Assembly: GCF_006438725.1 (NCBI RefSeq)
Contig: NZ_RCZD01000019.1
Location: forward strand, 1-64,000
Direction: 5' to 3'
Source of the DNA: Ewingella americana
GTDB taxonomy: Bacteria > Pseudomonadota > Gammaproteobacteria > Enterobacterales > Enterobacteriaceae
Length of the DNA stretch: 64,000 nt
Part shown: positions 49,099 to 59,000 of the stretch, piece by piece
Layout of the letters: every line of letters begins with the position of its first letter
Numbering within the stretch: the first letter of the stretch is position 1
Notes under the pieces: model-generated
What the model saw: the letters and a program-made list of their open reading frames with translations, nothing else
Databases searched by the model: none
Told to the model about the DNA's origin: nothing
Made by a program: the position numbers and the translations under genes

Positions 49099-51765
49099 AT
49101 GCCAGCAAAACTACCAAAATTCAGTTACCCCGTACCGTCGAACAAAAACGGCCAGGCATTTTCCTCTGCACTAGACCTGTTGTCGACGCTGGGTGGAGAA
49201 AGTTCTGGGCAGTATCTGGTCGGCAGCCAGGGGATGTGGCACGGCGGTATTCATATCACGGATACTACCATTCCCTGGTGTGCATTGAGTACCGACAGCG
49301 AGGCGGAGAAAGCCTATTACAACGGTGTGCCATACAAGGGCGAGCAGTTTATTCGCTGCATGGCGGACGGTGAGATTGTGGCGTTTCGGGTGTGCAAAGA
49401 TTACGAAAGTGAAGCTATTGAGTGGCGGGATGAAAAGCTGCAGCTATCCAGCTCATTTGTATTGGTGAAACACTACATTCAGCCGGGGGATACAGAGAAC
49501 AGCGAGCTGACGTTTTACACCCTGTATATGAACCTCGCGCCTTTTGCTGCGTACAGTCAACAGGGCGGTGAACTTAACCGCAAAACGGCGGGCTCTCAGC
49601 GTTACTACGCGAGCGCGGACGACACGCAGGCCAGCTCTGCTAAAGGTTCGCTGGAAAAAGATACGCGCGTGACGCTGAGTGACAATATCATCACCCGTAC
49701 CAGTGACCGCCGTCAGTTCACAGAGATCACCCTTACCGCAGAGACGAAAAATGCAGCGGGTGCGACTTTAGCTGCGGGTACTAAAATCTGGACGGTGTCC
49801 GACCAGGGTTCGCTGAAGGCCGCATCGCCGGTGCCTGTTCCGCCCTGGTGGGCGAAGTGCACACCGGCTTACGGTACCCAGCATGCAGGCGTAGTGAATT
49901 GTACCGCCCGTACCGACTGGTCATTTTACCTGAGCCGCGAGGACGTACTGCAAAGGAAAGCGGCAGGTAAATTGACGGCGGGTTTCCCGTTAACGTATGA
50001 GCCGGGTCATGCTGCGCAGCAGGTCATCCGGCCGGGTGAACGAGCAACCGATGCCGCGCATACTTTTAGCCTGTGTACGCTCGGTCGTGACGTGGGCAAG
50101 CTGAAAAAAGGTGACCGCGTCTGGGTGGTATCAGACGGTGACAGTCTGACCTCTTCACCGACGGCGTCTGGCACACAGCCTGTGTTTGGTGATGTGGTTA
50201 AACTGGTAACACCTATTGGCATCAGTGCCGGCGACAGTATCGGTCATATGGGTTTTTATCAGTTGCCGGAAGAGAACGGTAAACGCTCTCGTTACCAGGT
50301 ACATATCGAGTGCCTGAGCATGGACAACAAGCTGTCGACGTTCCTGACCAATCCGGAGCACGTCGGTGAGGACTCCCCTGCCTTTCTGAAATACCCCGAG
50401 GGCGCGGTGCTGTGTGCGAAGAGCGCGGAGGGGGTGATGGCGGAGACGGACTGCAAAACGCGTGCGGCGGGAATACTCACGCTGTCCGGGGTGCCGGTGA
50501 TAAAAGCGGGCGAAGAGGTGACGCATTATCAAATCCACCCGGAAGGCGGCTGGCTGGCCGCTGCCAATATTCAGAAAGTATCGCAATATGCGTTGGGTGA
50601 ACTGGGTTTTGTGACGCTGGACAAAGCGCCAAAGAGTTTTGACCTGATAGACGGCATAAAGCACCCTGATAACGTGGTGAAGGGCATTCTGGAGCAGATG
50701 TATAAAGCGGCGCAGGATGAAACCCGCACCAGCCATGCGTTAAATGAATATAACTATAAACGTCTGCTGGACCGGATTGACCGTAACCAGGATGGGCACT
50801 ATTCAGAAGAAGAGTATCTTCAGGCGATCCACAACGAATCTTATCGCGACGCGTTGTACCGGATTATCGTCAAACATGGCAGCGAGTGGTATTACGGCAA
50901 GGACGACCCTCTGTGGAAAACCTATCTCGATACGCTGACCAATGATGCACCACTGTGGAAAATCTATACCGAAACCTTTATCGACAAAATGGCGTGGATG
51001 AAGAAGGTTCTGGACATGGGGCCAGAGCCGTGGCATATGCATCCGGTGGTGTTTTTGGAGGCGATTAATATTAAAAATGATGGTGTTACATATGAGCAAC
51101 TGCAAAAGATTTTCCCGCAGGCCTTAGATGATGACCTAAATACTGTCGTTAGCGAGTTAAGAGGAAAACTAGTAACGTATAAACTCGATACACCTACCAG
51201 GCTGAGGCATTTTTTCTCTCAGATTAAAGGTGAGGTTGGGCCGCAAATGAAAGGAAAAACAGAAGGCTTCCAGTTTTCACCCGACACACTGAGATCTTTT
51301 AGTCTATATTACCGTCAGCACTCCTCGGAAGCAGAACAGGACGGGTATGAAAAAAGTGCGGCAGGCAGAATAATTCGGAGAGCAGATGAACAAGCAATAG
51401 GAAGAAAACATTATTTAAGATTAAATGGGAACAGACAAACTAATCTTGACGATGGATATAATTTTAGAGGCAGGGGGTTGATTCAAGTTACAGGATATGA
51501 GAAATATCATGGGTTTTATACTGAATACAACATCTACTGGTCAGATACTCCACCTGACGTAGTAAACTCCCCAGAGAAAATCAATGAAATGCCTTATGCT
51601 ATTCGTAGCGCCATATGGTTTTGGCTACATTATACAGTATATGCATATGATCTTGGCAATGGGTACAGTGATGTAGTAGCCGTAACAAAAAGAGTAAATG
51701 GTGGAAGTATGGGATTAACCGAGCGTCAACAAGCCTATAATTTATGTGAAGAGGTATTCCTATGA
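49099..51765 (+). CDS. T6SS peptidoglycan-hydrolase effector with GH19-type C-terminus
   Basis: An 888-aa multidomain protein directly behind vgrG. N-terminal part (about 1-160): a degenerate M23/LytM-like domain (MWHGGIHITD, FYTLYMNLAPF). Middle: SH3-like beta repeats. About 500-655: a conserved module with one EF-hand loop (DRNQDGHYSEEE). C-terminal 230 residues: a GH19/endolysin fold with FFSQIKGEVGPQ (likely catalytic Glu), KTEGF (second Glu), DDGYNFRGRGLIQVTGYEKY and VTKRVNGGSMGLTERQ. It should cut peptidoglycan glycan strands in the target periplasm. The last domain is AT-richer than the rest, showing module exchange. Its stop overlaps the immunity gene by 4 bp. Confidence 0.85.
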   Translation: MPAKLPKFSYPVPSNKNGQAFSSALDLLSTLGGESSGQYLVGSQGMWHGGIHITDTTIPWCALSTDSEAEKAYYNGVPYKGEQFIRCMADGEIVAFRVCKDYESEAIEWRDEKLQLSSSFVLVKHYIQPGDTENSELTFYTLYMNLAPFAAYSQQGGELNRKTAGSQRYYASADDTQASSAKGSLEKDTRVTLSDNIITRTSDRRQFTEITLTAETKNAAGATLAAGTKIWTVSDQGSLKAASPVPVPPWWAKCTPAYGTQHAGVVNCTARTDWSFYLSREDVLQRKAAGKLTAGFPLTYEPGHAAQQVIRPGERATDAAHTFSLCTLGRDVGKLKKGDRVWVVSDGDSLTSSPTASGTQPVFGDVVKLVTPIGISAGDSIGHMGFYQLPEENGKRSRYQVHIECLSMDNKLSTFLTNPEHVGEDSPAFLKYPEGAVLCAKSAEGVMAETDCKTRAAGILTLSGVPVIKAGEEVTHYQIHPEGGWLAAANIQKVSQYALGELGFVTLDKAPKSFDLIDGIKHPDNVVKGILEQMYKAAQDETRTSHALNEYNYKRLLDRIDRNQDGHYSEEEYLQAIHNESYRDALYRIIVKHGSEWYYGKDDPLWKTYLDTLTNDAPLWKIYTETFIDKMAWMKKVLDMGPEPWHMHPVVFLEAINIKNDGVTYEQLQKIFPQALDDDLNTVVSELRGKLVTYKLDTPTRLRHFFSQIKGEVGPQMKGKTEGFQFSPDTLRSFSLYYRQHSSEAEQDGYEKSAAGRIIRRADEQAIGRKHYLRLNGNRQTNLDDGYNFRGRGLIQVTGYEKYHGFYTEYNIYWSDTPPDVVNSPEKINEMPYAIRSAIWFWLHYTVYAYDLGNGYSDVVAVTKRVNGGSMGLTERQQAYNLCEEVFL
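50593..51059 (+). repeat. EF-hand linker module, copy 1
   Basis: 467 bp inside the GH19 effector gene, matching 52,268-52,734 with about 22 differences by eye and no indels. Identity ends abruptly on the 3' side exactly where the two toxin domains begin to differ. Confidence 0.95.
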
Positions 51766-52235
51766 AGATATATTCTTTATTGCTGATTGGCATGTTTTTT
51801 TCGATAAACGTATTGGCATGTGAGCAGGATGATACAGAAATTATTTCCTGCTCATTGGTAGGTGAGGCATCGAGGAATGTTTCGTTTTGTTTAAATAAAA
51901 AAAATCAAGAGATTAACTATTATTTTAAACGAGCGGGAAAGATAGAGTTAAATGTTTTGTTTAATATTGAAAGAAAACTTAAGCGGTTAACGGATGAGAA
52001 TATGGGGGTTACTTACTTAGGTTTTTCAAAGGGGCAGTTTGGTTACATACTAAGTATTATAAATGGTGCGGAAAGTGAAGAGTATTCAATGTCATTTGAT
52101 ATAAAAAAAGATAACAAAATAATACAAACAACTGAGTGCTCATCTAACTCATATAGGAGTGATAATATCGTCAGTAAATATATAGAGAATATCCCATATA
52201 ACTCAGTGAAAGGTAATGAATTTATATTTCCGTAG
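51762..52235 (+). CDS. Probable periplasmic immunity protein for the GH19 effector
   Basis: A 157-aa protein with a clear signal peptide (about 1-19, cleavage near VLA|CEQ; the Cys could also serve as a lipobox although the preceding NVLAC is only partly canonical). Four cysteines suggest disulfides in the periplasm. It is AT-rich and overlaps the effector stop (ATGA). Position and export match immunity to a peptidoglycan hydrolase. No family recognised. Confidence 0.75.
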   Translation: MKIYSLLLIGMFFSINVLACEQDDTEIISCSLVGEASRNVSFCLNKKNQEINYYFKRAGKIELNVLFNIERKLKRLTDENMGVTYLGFSKGQFGYILSIINGAESEEYSMSFDIKKDNKIIQTTECSSNSYRSDNIVSKYIENIPYNSVKGNEFIFP

Positions 52236-52252
52236 GAGGTGGTTAGAAATTT

Positions 52253-53392
52253 GTGGTTGAGTATACATTGGGCGAACTGGGCTTTGTGACGCTGGACAAA
52301 GCGCCAGAGAGTTTTGACCTGATAGACGGCATAAAGCACCCTGATAACGTGGTGAAGGGCATTCTGGAGCAGATGTATAAAGCGGCGCAGGATGAAACCC
52401 GCACCAGCCATGCGTTAAATGAATATAACTATAAACGTCTGCTGGACAGAATTGACCGTAACCAGGATGGACACTATTCAGAAGAGGAGTATCTTCAGGC
52501 GATCCACAATGAATCTTATCGTGATGCTCTTTACCGCATCATCGTCAAACATGGCAGCGAGTGGTATTACGGCAAGGACGACCCTCTGTGGAAAACCTAT
52601 CTCGATACGCTGACCAATGATGCGCCACTGTGGAAAGTCTATACCGAAACCTTTATCGACAAAATGGCGTGGATGAAGAAGCTACCGGGCATGGGGCCAG
52701 AACCGTGGCATATGCATCCGGTGGTGTTTTTGGATGCACTGAGCAGTGATGATGAAATGGATCTTAAATGGTTAACCGTTCCTAAAGGACAATTAACGTT
52801 CGACGCTGAAGGTAATGACCAAAATACAAGTCCATGGTTTAGCCGAAAAATTCACTGGCCAGGAGGTGTCTCTGGTATAACAATTGGACGCGGGTATGAC
52901 CTAGGGCAACAAAATACCTCAAATACTGATTTAAGTAATGTAGGAATAAGTTCCGAATTGAAAGCGTGGCTCGTTGCTTCTCAGGGGATGTCTGGGGCGA
53001 ATGCTCGTGAAAGATTTAATGCTGCGAATGAAAATATACGAAGCATTCAAATTACAAGAAAACAACAATATAAATTATTTGTAGTTACATATGAAAAATT
53101 AGAGGAGGATGTTAAAAGAATTTCTCAAAAAAATTCCACAATACAGGCTTATCATCCAAACCCTCAAACATCTGTTGAGCAAGCTTGGAACGACATTCCA
53201 GATAAAATAAAAGAAATATTAGTAGATCTGCGCTATAGAGGTGATTACACACCAAATATTCGCTCATTGTTGCAACGGCATGCATACGCTGGAAATTTAC
53301 AGTCATTTGGACAGGTTTTATCAAATCCATCTAATTGGCCTAATGTTCCACAAGATAGATTCACAAGAAGGGTTCAATTTTATGAAAATTAA
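52253..53392 (+). CDS. Truncated second effector: EF-hand module plus pesticin/T4-lysozyme-like domain
   Basis: A 379-aa protein starting at GTG 52,253 with a strong AGGAGGT 12-13 nt upstream. Its first 160 residues repeat the EF-hand module of the preceding effector; the M23-like and SH3-like delivery region is missing. The C-terminal 215 residues carry LTFDAEGND (likely catalytic Glu), HWPGGVSGITIGRGYDLG and LVDLRYRGDYTP, features of pesticin/T4-lysozyme-like muramidases used by T6SS. Either an orphan cassette that can recombine into the full effector, or a separately made toxin. Its end overlaps the next gene by 11 bp. Confidence 0.78.
   Translation: MVEYTLGELGFVTLDKAPESFDLIDGIKHPDNVVKGILEQMYKAAQDETRTSHALNEYNYKRLLDRIDRNQDGHYSEEEYLQAIHNESYRDALYRIIVKHGSEWYYGKDDPLWKTYLDTLTNDAPLWKVYTETFIDKMAWMKKLPGMGPEPWHMHPVVFLDALSSDDEMDLKWLTVPKGQLTFDAEGNDQNTSPWFSRKIHWPGGVSGITIGRGYDLGQQNTSNTDLSNVGISSELKAWLVASQGMSGANARERFNAANENIRSIQITRKQQYKLFVVTYEKLEEDVKRISQKNSTIQAYHPNPQTSVEQAWNDIPDKIKEILVDLRYRGDYTPNIRSLLQRHAYAGNLQSFGQVLSNPSNWPNVPQDRFTRRVQFYEN
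52268..52734 (+). repeat. EF-hand linker module, copy 2
   Basis: Second copy of the 467-bp module (see 50,593-51,059), placed at the very start of the truncated effector. Long, nearly identical homology makes a natural crossover site for swapping toxin-immunity cassettes. Confidence 0.95.
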
Positions 53393-53738
53393 AAAAATAT
53401 TTATCCTGGCGACTCTTTGTTATTCTGTAAGTGGCATGGCCGCTTTTAATGATAATGAGAGTAAACAGTTATCTGAAATTGATATGAAATCTGAAAGTAT
53501 AGTTACAGATATTGTCAAGAAATTAGATAAAGCAGTAAGTGTTCAAGTATCTAATAATCCAGAAAAAAAAGAACAGATTTTAGCATTGCGAGTCGCGTGG
53601 GATGTAACAACGCAAAAAAAATGTCAACTAGAAACATTCGAATCTAAAGGAACTGATTCTGAAATATCGACAACGAATAGTTGTCTTTTAAAAGGCTATC
53701 AAATGGAAATTGATTACTTTAATAATATGTTGCCATGA
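53382..53738 (+). CDS. LprI-like periplasmic immunity protein
   Basis: A 118-aa protein from ATG 53,382. Signal peptide (about 1-21, ending MA|AFND). The C-terminal half matches the LprI/DUF1311 lysozyme-inhibitor pattern (WDVTTQKKCQLETF ... SCLLKGYQMEIDYFNNML, with spaced cysteines). LprI-type proteins inhibit lysozymes, which agrees with the lysozyme-like toxin it overlaps. A longer in-frame start at 53,241 would remove the signal peptide and is rejected. Confidence 0.78.
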   Translation: MKIKKIFILATLCYSVSGMAAFNDNESKQLSEIDMKSESIVTDIVKKLDKAVSVQVSNNPEKKEQILALRVAWDVTTQKKCQLETFESKGTDSEISTTNSCLLKGYQMEIDYFNNMLP

Positions 53739-53980
53739 GTCTGATTTTTTTCGGCAAATACTACTCTAACCTTAGTGATTATCCAAAGATAAAACCCTCA
53801 TGACAGGGCATCAGGATTTTCATGCACTCATCCATATAAAATTCTAATTAGTTATTGCGGAAATAAAATGGTCAGCGATGGGAAGCGCTTACCGATAAAA
53901 TGATATGGGCGAAGAGGGGTATGGAATAGCAATGTACTGCCCCATAATAACGATGTGATAAATAACCTGGAGAGTGTTTG
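53739..53980. other. AT-rich gap between immunity genes
   Basis: 242 bp without an intact gene. The segment 53,868-53,945 reads as short coding-like pieces (for example EALTDKMIWAKRG) broken by stops, which may be the decayed end of a third toxin module whose immunity gene follows. This is weak and based on position. Confidence 0.3.
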
Positions 53981-54394
53981 ATGAATAAAATTATTTTTTT
54001 ATTAGGATTTTGCATTTCCTTCAATGCGTTAGCTTCTTTAGATAAATATGTTGGGTGTTTTTCATCCGACACCAAGAAAATAAATGTGAAGTTCGTAAGC
54101 ATTTCTGATGACAATATCCCATTAAGTTACGTGATATATAAAAACGCGCAACAACCCATACCATTGATTTTTTCAAAAAAAGATGAAGAGGAGGTTGGGG
54201 ACGGGAGGCCTGCAGAGAAAACCACTACCTGGCTTGAGGTTATTGATGGGAAATTTAATGGTCAATATATCGTGATGTCACAAGGTGCTCGATATTATAG
54301 TTTCATTTATAAAAATAAAAATGGAAAGCAAGTAAGTCTGAATGAAAATTTAGATGCGTACAATGATGATCATTCTGATTGTATTTGGAGGTAA
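53981..54394 (+). CDS. Orphan periplasmic immunity-like protein
   Basis: A 137-aa protein from ATG 53,981 with CTGGAGAG about 7 nt upstream. Signal peptide (about 1-18, ending ALA|SLDKY), then a small beta-rich domain containing two cysteines (about 27 and 135). No toxin gene precedes it. Size, export and location in the effector island suggest immunity to a lost or incoming effector. No family recognised. Confidence 0.65.
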   Translation: MNKIIFLLGFCISFNALASLDKYVGCFSSDTKKINVKFVSISDDNIPLSYVIYKNAQQPIPLIFSKKDEEEVGDGRPAEKTTTWLEVIDGKFNGQYIVMSQGARYYSFIYKNKNGKQVSLNENLDAYNDDHSDCIWR

Positions 54395-54586
54395 CATACA
54401 AGCTATGCTTTAGCAGAAAGGTAATAACACACTGAGGCGAGACTTATTTTATTTCAAGACATGATATGTTAGCCGCATCAGTTCATAGGCTAACCCTAAC
54501 TTTATTTACTTCGTTCTAAAGTCTTAGCAAACATAAAAATATGTACATCTCTTGTTATTTTCAATAATAAGTTCAAAGACGCACAG

Positions 54587-54850
54587 ATGCTGCAAGTTAT
54601 TCGTAAGGGCGATAAGACCACGCATGGTGGTGCCGTATTAACCGGTTCGGACAAAATGAAGTTCGGGGGTATTGGTGTCGCCCGCAAAGGCGATAAAGTT
54701 TCTTGTCCTGTTGAAGGACATGGACCAACAACCATTGTAGAAGGCAATCCAGATTATCTGGATAACGGTATCCCCGTGGCATTCCATGGTCACAAATGTG
54801 GTTGTGGCTGCACGCTGATTAGCTCATTTTCAGCCGCAAAGGTTGGGTAA
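54587..54850 (+). CDS. PAAR-domain spike-tip protein
   Basis: An 87-aa PAAR protein that caps the VgrG spike. It has the short glycine-rich repeats GDKTTHGGAVLTGSD, ARKGDKVSCPVEGHGPTTIV and a C-terminal HGHKCGCGC metal-binding cluster. No toxin domain is attached. The 192 bp upstream (54,395-54,586) hold no gene I can support; the ribosome site is weak. Confidence 0.92.
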   Translation: MLQVIRKGDKTTHGGAVLTGSDKMKFGGIGVARKGDKVSCPVEGHGPTTIVEGNPDYLDNGIPVAFHGHKCGCGCTLISSFSAAKVG

Positions 54851-54852
54851 TT

Positions 54853-56058
54853 ATGCCTGTTTATCTGGACGCTATTCCTGACCTCGCTCCGCGTATCCCT
54901 CGGCCGGTGACTCGTCATTGGCTGTATCTTCTCGGGGCGATGATGATTCTGGGAAGCGTTCTGGTCTTTGGGTTATGGACCCAGGAGCGATCAGGACTTG
55001 TCTTCTGGTTTATGGCATCAGGCTTGCCCTTTTGCTTATGGGGCTTGTTGTTCAGCATGCGCCGTTTTGGTTACAAGTGTGACCAGGTCTGGGCTGCATC
55101 GTGGAACAGGGAAAGAGAACGGTTGCTTGAGCAGGAGATAACCCGGGGGCAAAGGGCAGCGAGAGTTTTACAGGCGGGGGTGATCTCACAACTCGGTAAC
55201 GGTACGGAGAAATTACTTCTTGCCGTGAAATCGTCAGAACCTCAGCTCCGTATGCAAAGCCCCCGGCTGGGTGGTTTACCTGTTCGTCACTCCCGACTAC
55301 CGGGTTTTGCTGATAAACAGCAATTTCAGGATCTCGACACCGCGTTAAAAACTATCGCCCGCCAAGTCAGGTCAGTGCTGGATAAAATTCCTACTGACGT
55401 GTTGTGCTGGCTGATGGTGGACTGTGATGTTGCCGGTGTTCCTGATGCCAATGAAAAAATACACGACATGATCACGGCTCAGACAGGCAAAACCTTTCGT
55501 TTATTGAACGCAAAAGGTTTCACCGCCTTCGATTTCTGGCTGGATGAGATTTGGAAACAACCCGCCGTTCTTCTCGCTATTAGCGCCGTGATTCGCGCGA
55601 AACCGCAGGACGATGAAGGTGAAGCCATGACATGGACTCTTCTGCTAAACCGCGACCATTCAAGCTTTCCAAATGCCGTTAAATTACATCGTCCTCAAAA
55701 AGGAAGCATCGGTACGATCTCTCAAGTACTTAGCCGCGCACTGCTATGGAGTCAGATATCCGGCGGAGATGTGAAGGAGGCCTGGACGACCGGCAAGGCT
55801 CCGGCGCAGGGGGGAGCGTGGAGTGAAGCTTGTGAAGAGAATGGCCTTATATTCGGCATGGCTGAGGATAACCGGGATGTGGACCAGACTACTGGCTATA
55901 CCGGCAACGCTGCGCCATGGCTTGCGGTCAACCTTGCGGTAACCATGGCTCAACAAGGTAGCGCGCAGGTCGTTGTGGCTGAAACAAACCCGGAGGAAAT
56001 CTGGGTAGTCAATATCACACCAGCCAATAACACAGGGATTAATCAGGACTTATCGTGA
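54853..56058 (+). CDS. T6SS-associated membrane protein of unknown function
   Basis: A 401-aa protein with two N-terminal membrane helices (about 24-42 and 50-70) and a large cytoplasmic part. Three bases separate it from the PAAR gene, and it overlaps tssM by 4 bp. I do not recognise a named Tss core component; genes of this kind sit just before tssM in several enterobacterial T6SS clusters. An accessory role with TssM or PAAR loading is inference from position. Confidence 0.75.
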   Translation: MPVYLDAIPDLAPRIPRPVTRHWLYLLGAMMILGSVLVFGLWTQERSGLVFWFMASGLPFCLWGLLFSMRRFGYKCDQVWAASWNRERERLLEQEITRGQRAARVLQAGVISQLGNGTEKLLLAVKSSEPQLRMQSPRLGGLPVRHSRLPGFADKQQFQDLDTALKTIARQVRSVLDKIPTDVLCWLMVDCDVAGVPDANEKIHDMITAQTGKTFRLLNAKGFTAFDFWLDEIWKQPAVLLAISAVIRAKPQDDEGEAMTWTLLLNRDHSSFPNAVKLHRPQKGSIGTISQVLSRALLWSQISGGDVKEAWTTGKAPAQGGAWSEACEENGLIFGMAEDNRDVDQTTGYTGNAAPWLAVNLAVTMAQQGSAQVVVAETNPEEIWVVNITPANNTGINQDLS

Positions 56059-59000
56059 AAATTAAAACTCTCATCGGAGCAATTGTCGCTGTCTTACTTT
56101 TTCTTACGGCGATCATCAGCTTTTTATTCCTTGCTCTGCCTGAAAAAATGGCTGACTGGACCGGGATCGGACCACTGGATCATAGTCGTCTACTTACTGT
56201 GTGTTTGTTCATTGCCACCGCGCTGATCCTATTGGGATGGTTGGTTGAAAAAATATTTGACCGGGTGGGTAAATCCGGTGTCCGACTGTCATTTCAGAAA
56301 AATAAGCAGTCCATAAATGCCAATGAGAATCCCCTCACTCTCCATTCAGCAGTGATCGCAGATGTGTTTAGTGCGGCTTCCGTTACCGAACACCTCAACC
56401 TGCGCTATGGCCGTCATTGGAAGCGTAAAATCCGTCTTCTGTTGGTACAGGGTAAAGATGACGATATTGAAAAGGCCGTGCCGGGCCTTGGCCGTGATTT
56501 GTGGCAGGAGAGCGAGGGCTGCGTCCTCATCCACGGTGGAAATGCTCAGTCGCAGCCGGATGAAACCTTCCTCACCGCGTTAAAACAGATAAGGCCACGT
56601 TGCCCACTAGACGGCATCGTTCACGTCATCAATACCTCAGCATTACCGACGGATATCGAGCGCGACGCCTTTTTACGCTGTCGCCAGAAAGCCGATAATT
56701 TGTTGGGCTGGCAGGCTCCGGTATGGTTGTGGTTGACCGACAAAGAGTCCGGCGATCGGGAAGGCCGCGAGGATATTGCGATCGGCGCTATGTTTGGCCT
56801 TGGTGCGACACCAGAGGGAGCCGACGCAACGCTGGATACACTGGTGCCCCGTTTACGTCAGGTCGGCATGTCTCAGGTACTGCGCAACCCGCAGCATGAC
56901 TGGCTGCTGCACCTCTCATCCCGTTTGCAGGGAGAATTGAAAGCGAGCCTCAACCTGCTGTTTAACGGGCTGATACAGGGTTCTGCCGCCTACCGCCTGC
57001 GGGGGGCGATGTTCAGCCCGGACCTGTCTGCTGCTGGCTCGTTGCCCAATACCCGTCTCGATAACCCAACATGGAAAGCGGTCATCGACGACTGTGATGA
57101 GGTACGGCCTAAAAAACTCACCTTCGACTGGCTGAAGGGGCTGCGTTTATTGCTGCTTGCCCTGATCATGCTTTGGGGGGCGGGTACGCTGCTCTCCCTT
57201 GCCGTCAACCGGACACAGATTTATCAGGCGCAGGAGACTGCCCGCCTGGCGGCTGATACGACACTGCCACTGGCTGAGCGGCTGCATAATCAACTGGGGC
57301 TTCAGCAGGCTATTGCGCGACTGCAACACCGTGAAGCGACCGGCGCCCCGTGGTACACCCGCTTTGGCCTCAATCAGGACCGTGACACGCTTGCCGCACT
57401 CTGGCCATTGTATGCCCGCAACAACACACTGTTAATGCGCGATGCCACCGCTGATCACCTGAAACAACAGCTGAATGCCTTTGTCCAACTGGCACCGGCC
57501 AGTGACGCCCGTGCGCAGGGCACACAACGCACCTACGATGTGCTGAAAGACTATCTGATGTTGGCCCGACCGGATAAAGCGGATGCCGCATGGTTGGCGA
57601 ACGATGTGCTGAAGATCTGGCCGAAACGTCAGGGCATTCCTGATGGCACATGGCAGGCGCTGGCCCCTAAATTATTGGGGTTCTATGCGCAGAACCTCCC
57701 GGCGCACCCGGAGTGGAAAATTAAGCCCGACGCCGAACTTATCAGCAATGTGCGTCAAATCCTGCTTAAGCAGATTGGGCAGCGTAACGCCGAATCCGGC
57801 CTGTATCAGGACATGCTTAAGCGCGTTGCCAGCAACTGGCCTGATCTGACGCTGGCTGATATGACCGGCGACACCGACGCTTCAACGGTCTTCAGTACTG
57901 AAGAAGTGGTGCCGGGAATGTTCACCCGTCAGGCCTGGGAAGAACAGGTACAGGACGCCATTGATGAGGTGGTGAAAACCCGCCGCGATGAAATCGACTG
58001 GGTGCTGACGGACAAAACGCATCAGCCGGGAAGTGATATCGCCCCCGAGGCCCTGAAAGCCCGCCTGACCGAACGCTATTTCACCGACTTTGGTAACGCC
58101 TGGCTGAACATGGTCAACAGCATTCAGTGGCAGGACGCCAGCTCACTGTCTGAGGCGATTGCCCAGCTTAATCTGATCGGCGATGTTCGCCAGTCACCGC
58201 TGGTAGCACTGATGAACACGCTGGCCTGGCAGGGCAAAACCGGACAAAAAGGCGAAGCGCTGGCGGATTCGATTGTGGATTCAGCGAAGAAACTGATCGG
58301 CCGGAAGAAAAACGCCAAACAGTTCATTGAGCAAGCTCAGGGACCTAAAGGCCCGCTTGATGGGGTATTTGGTCCGTTGACGGGACTGATGGAAGGCAAA
58401 GAGGGCACCGGCAGTAACGGCAACCTGAGCTTCCAGTCGTGGCTTGCCCGCGTCACGCAGGTGCGCCTTAAACTTCAGCAGGTCACCAGTGCGCCAGACC
58501 CGCAGGCGATGTCGGAGATGCTGGCTCAGACCGTGTTTCAGGGTAAAGCCATCGATCTGACCGATACGCGTGATTACGGCAGTCTGGTGGCCGCCAGCCT
58601 TGGACAAGAGTGGAGTGGCTTCGGGCAGTCGTTATTTGTGCAACCTCTGGATCTGGCGTGGCGACAGGTGCTGGCTCCGGCGGCGGGAAGCCTTAATGCC
58701 CGCTGGCAGACCACGATAGTGGAGCAATGGAACAAAGCCTTTGCCGGTCGCTATCCGTTCAAGGCCAACGGCAGCGATGCCTCTCTGCCACTGCTGGCAC
58801 AGTTTCTGCGCAGTGACTCAGGCCGGATCACCACGTTCCTGAAAACCAACCTCGGCGGCATCCTTCATCAGGAGGGGAATCGCTGGGTGGTGGATCCTGC
58901 GGCAAGCCAGGGGATGGTAGTAAATCCTGAGTTTCTCCAGGCGATTAATCAGCTGGCAGAATTGTCGGATATCGTCTTTGCACAGGATGATGCCAGTGTT

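Noticed and set aside
53241-53381. Extended start for the LprI-like gene
   Set aside because: It overlaps the upstream effector deeply and would bury the signal peptide; ATG 53,382 gives a normal exported protein.
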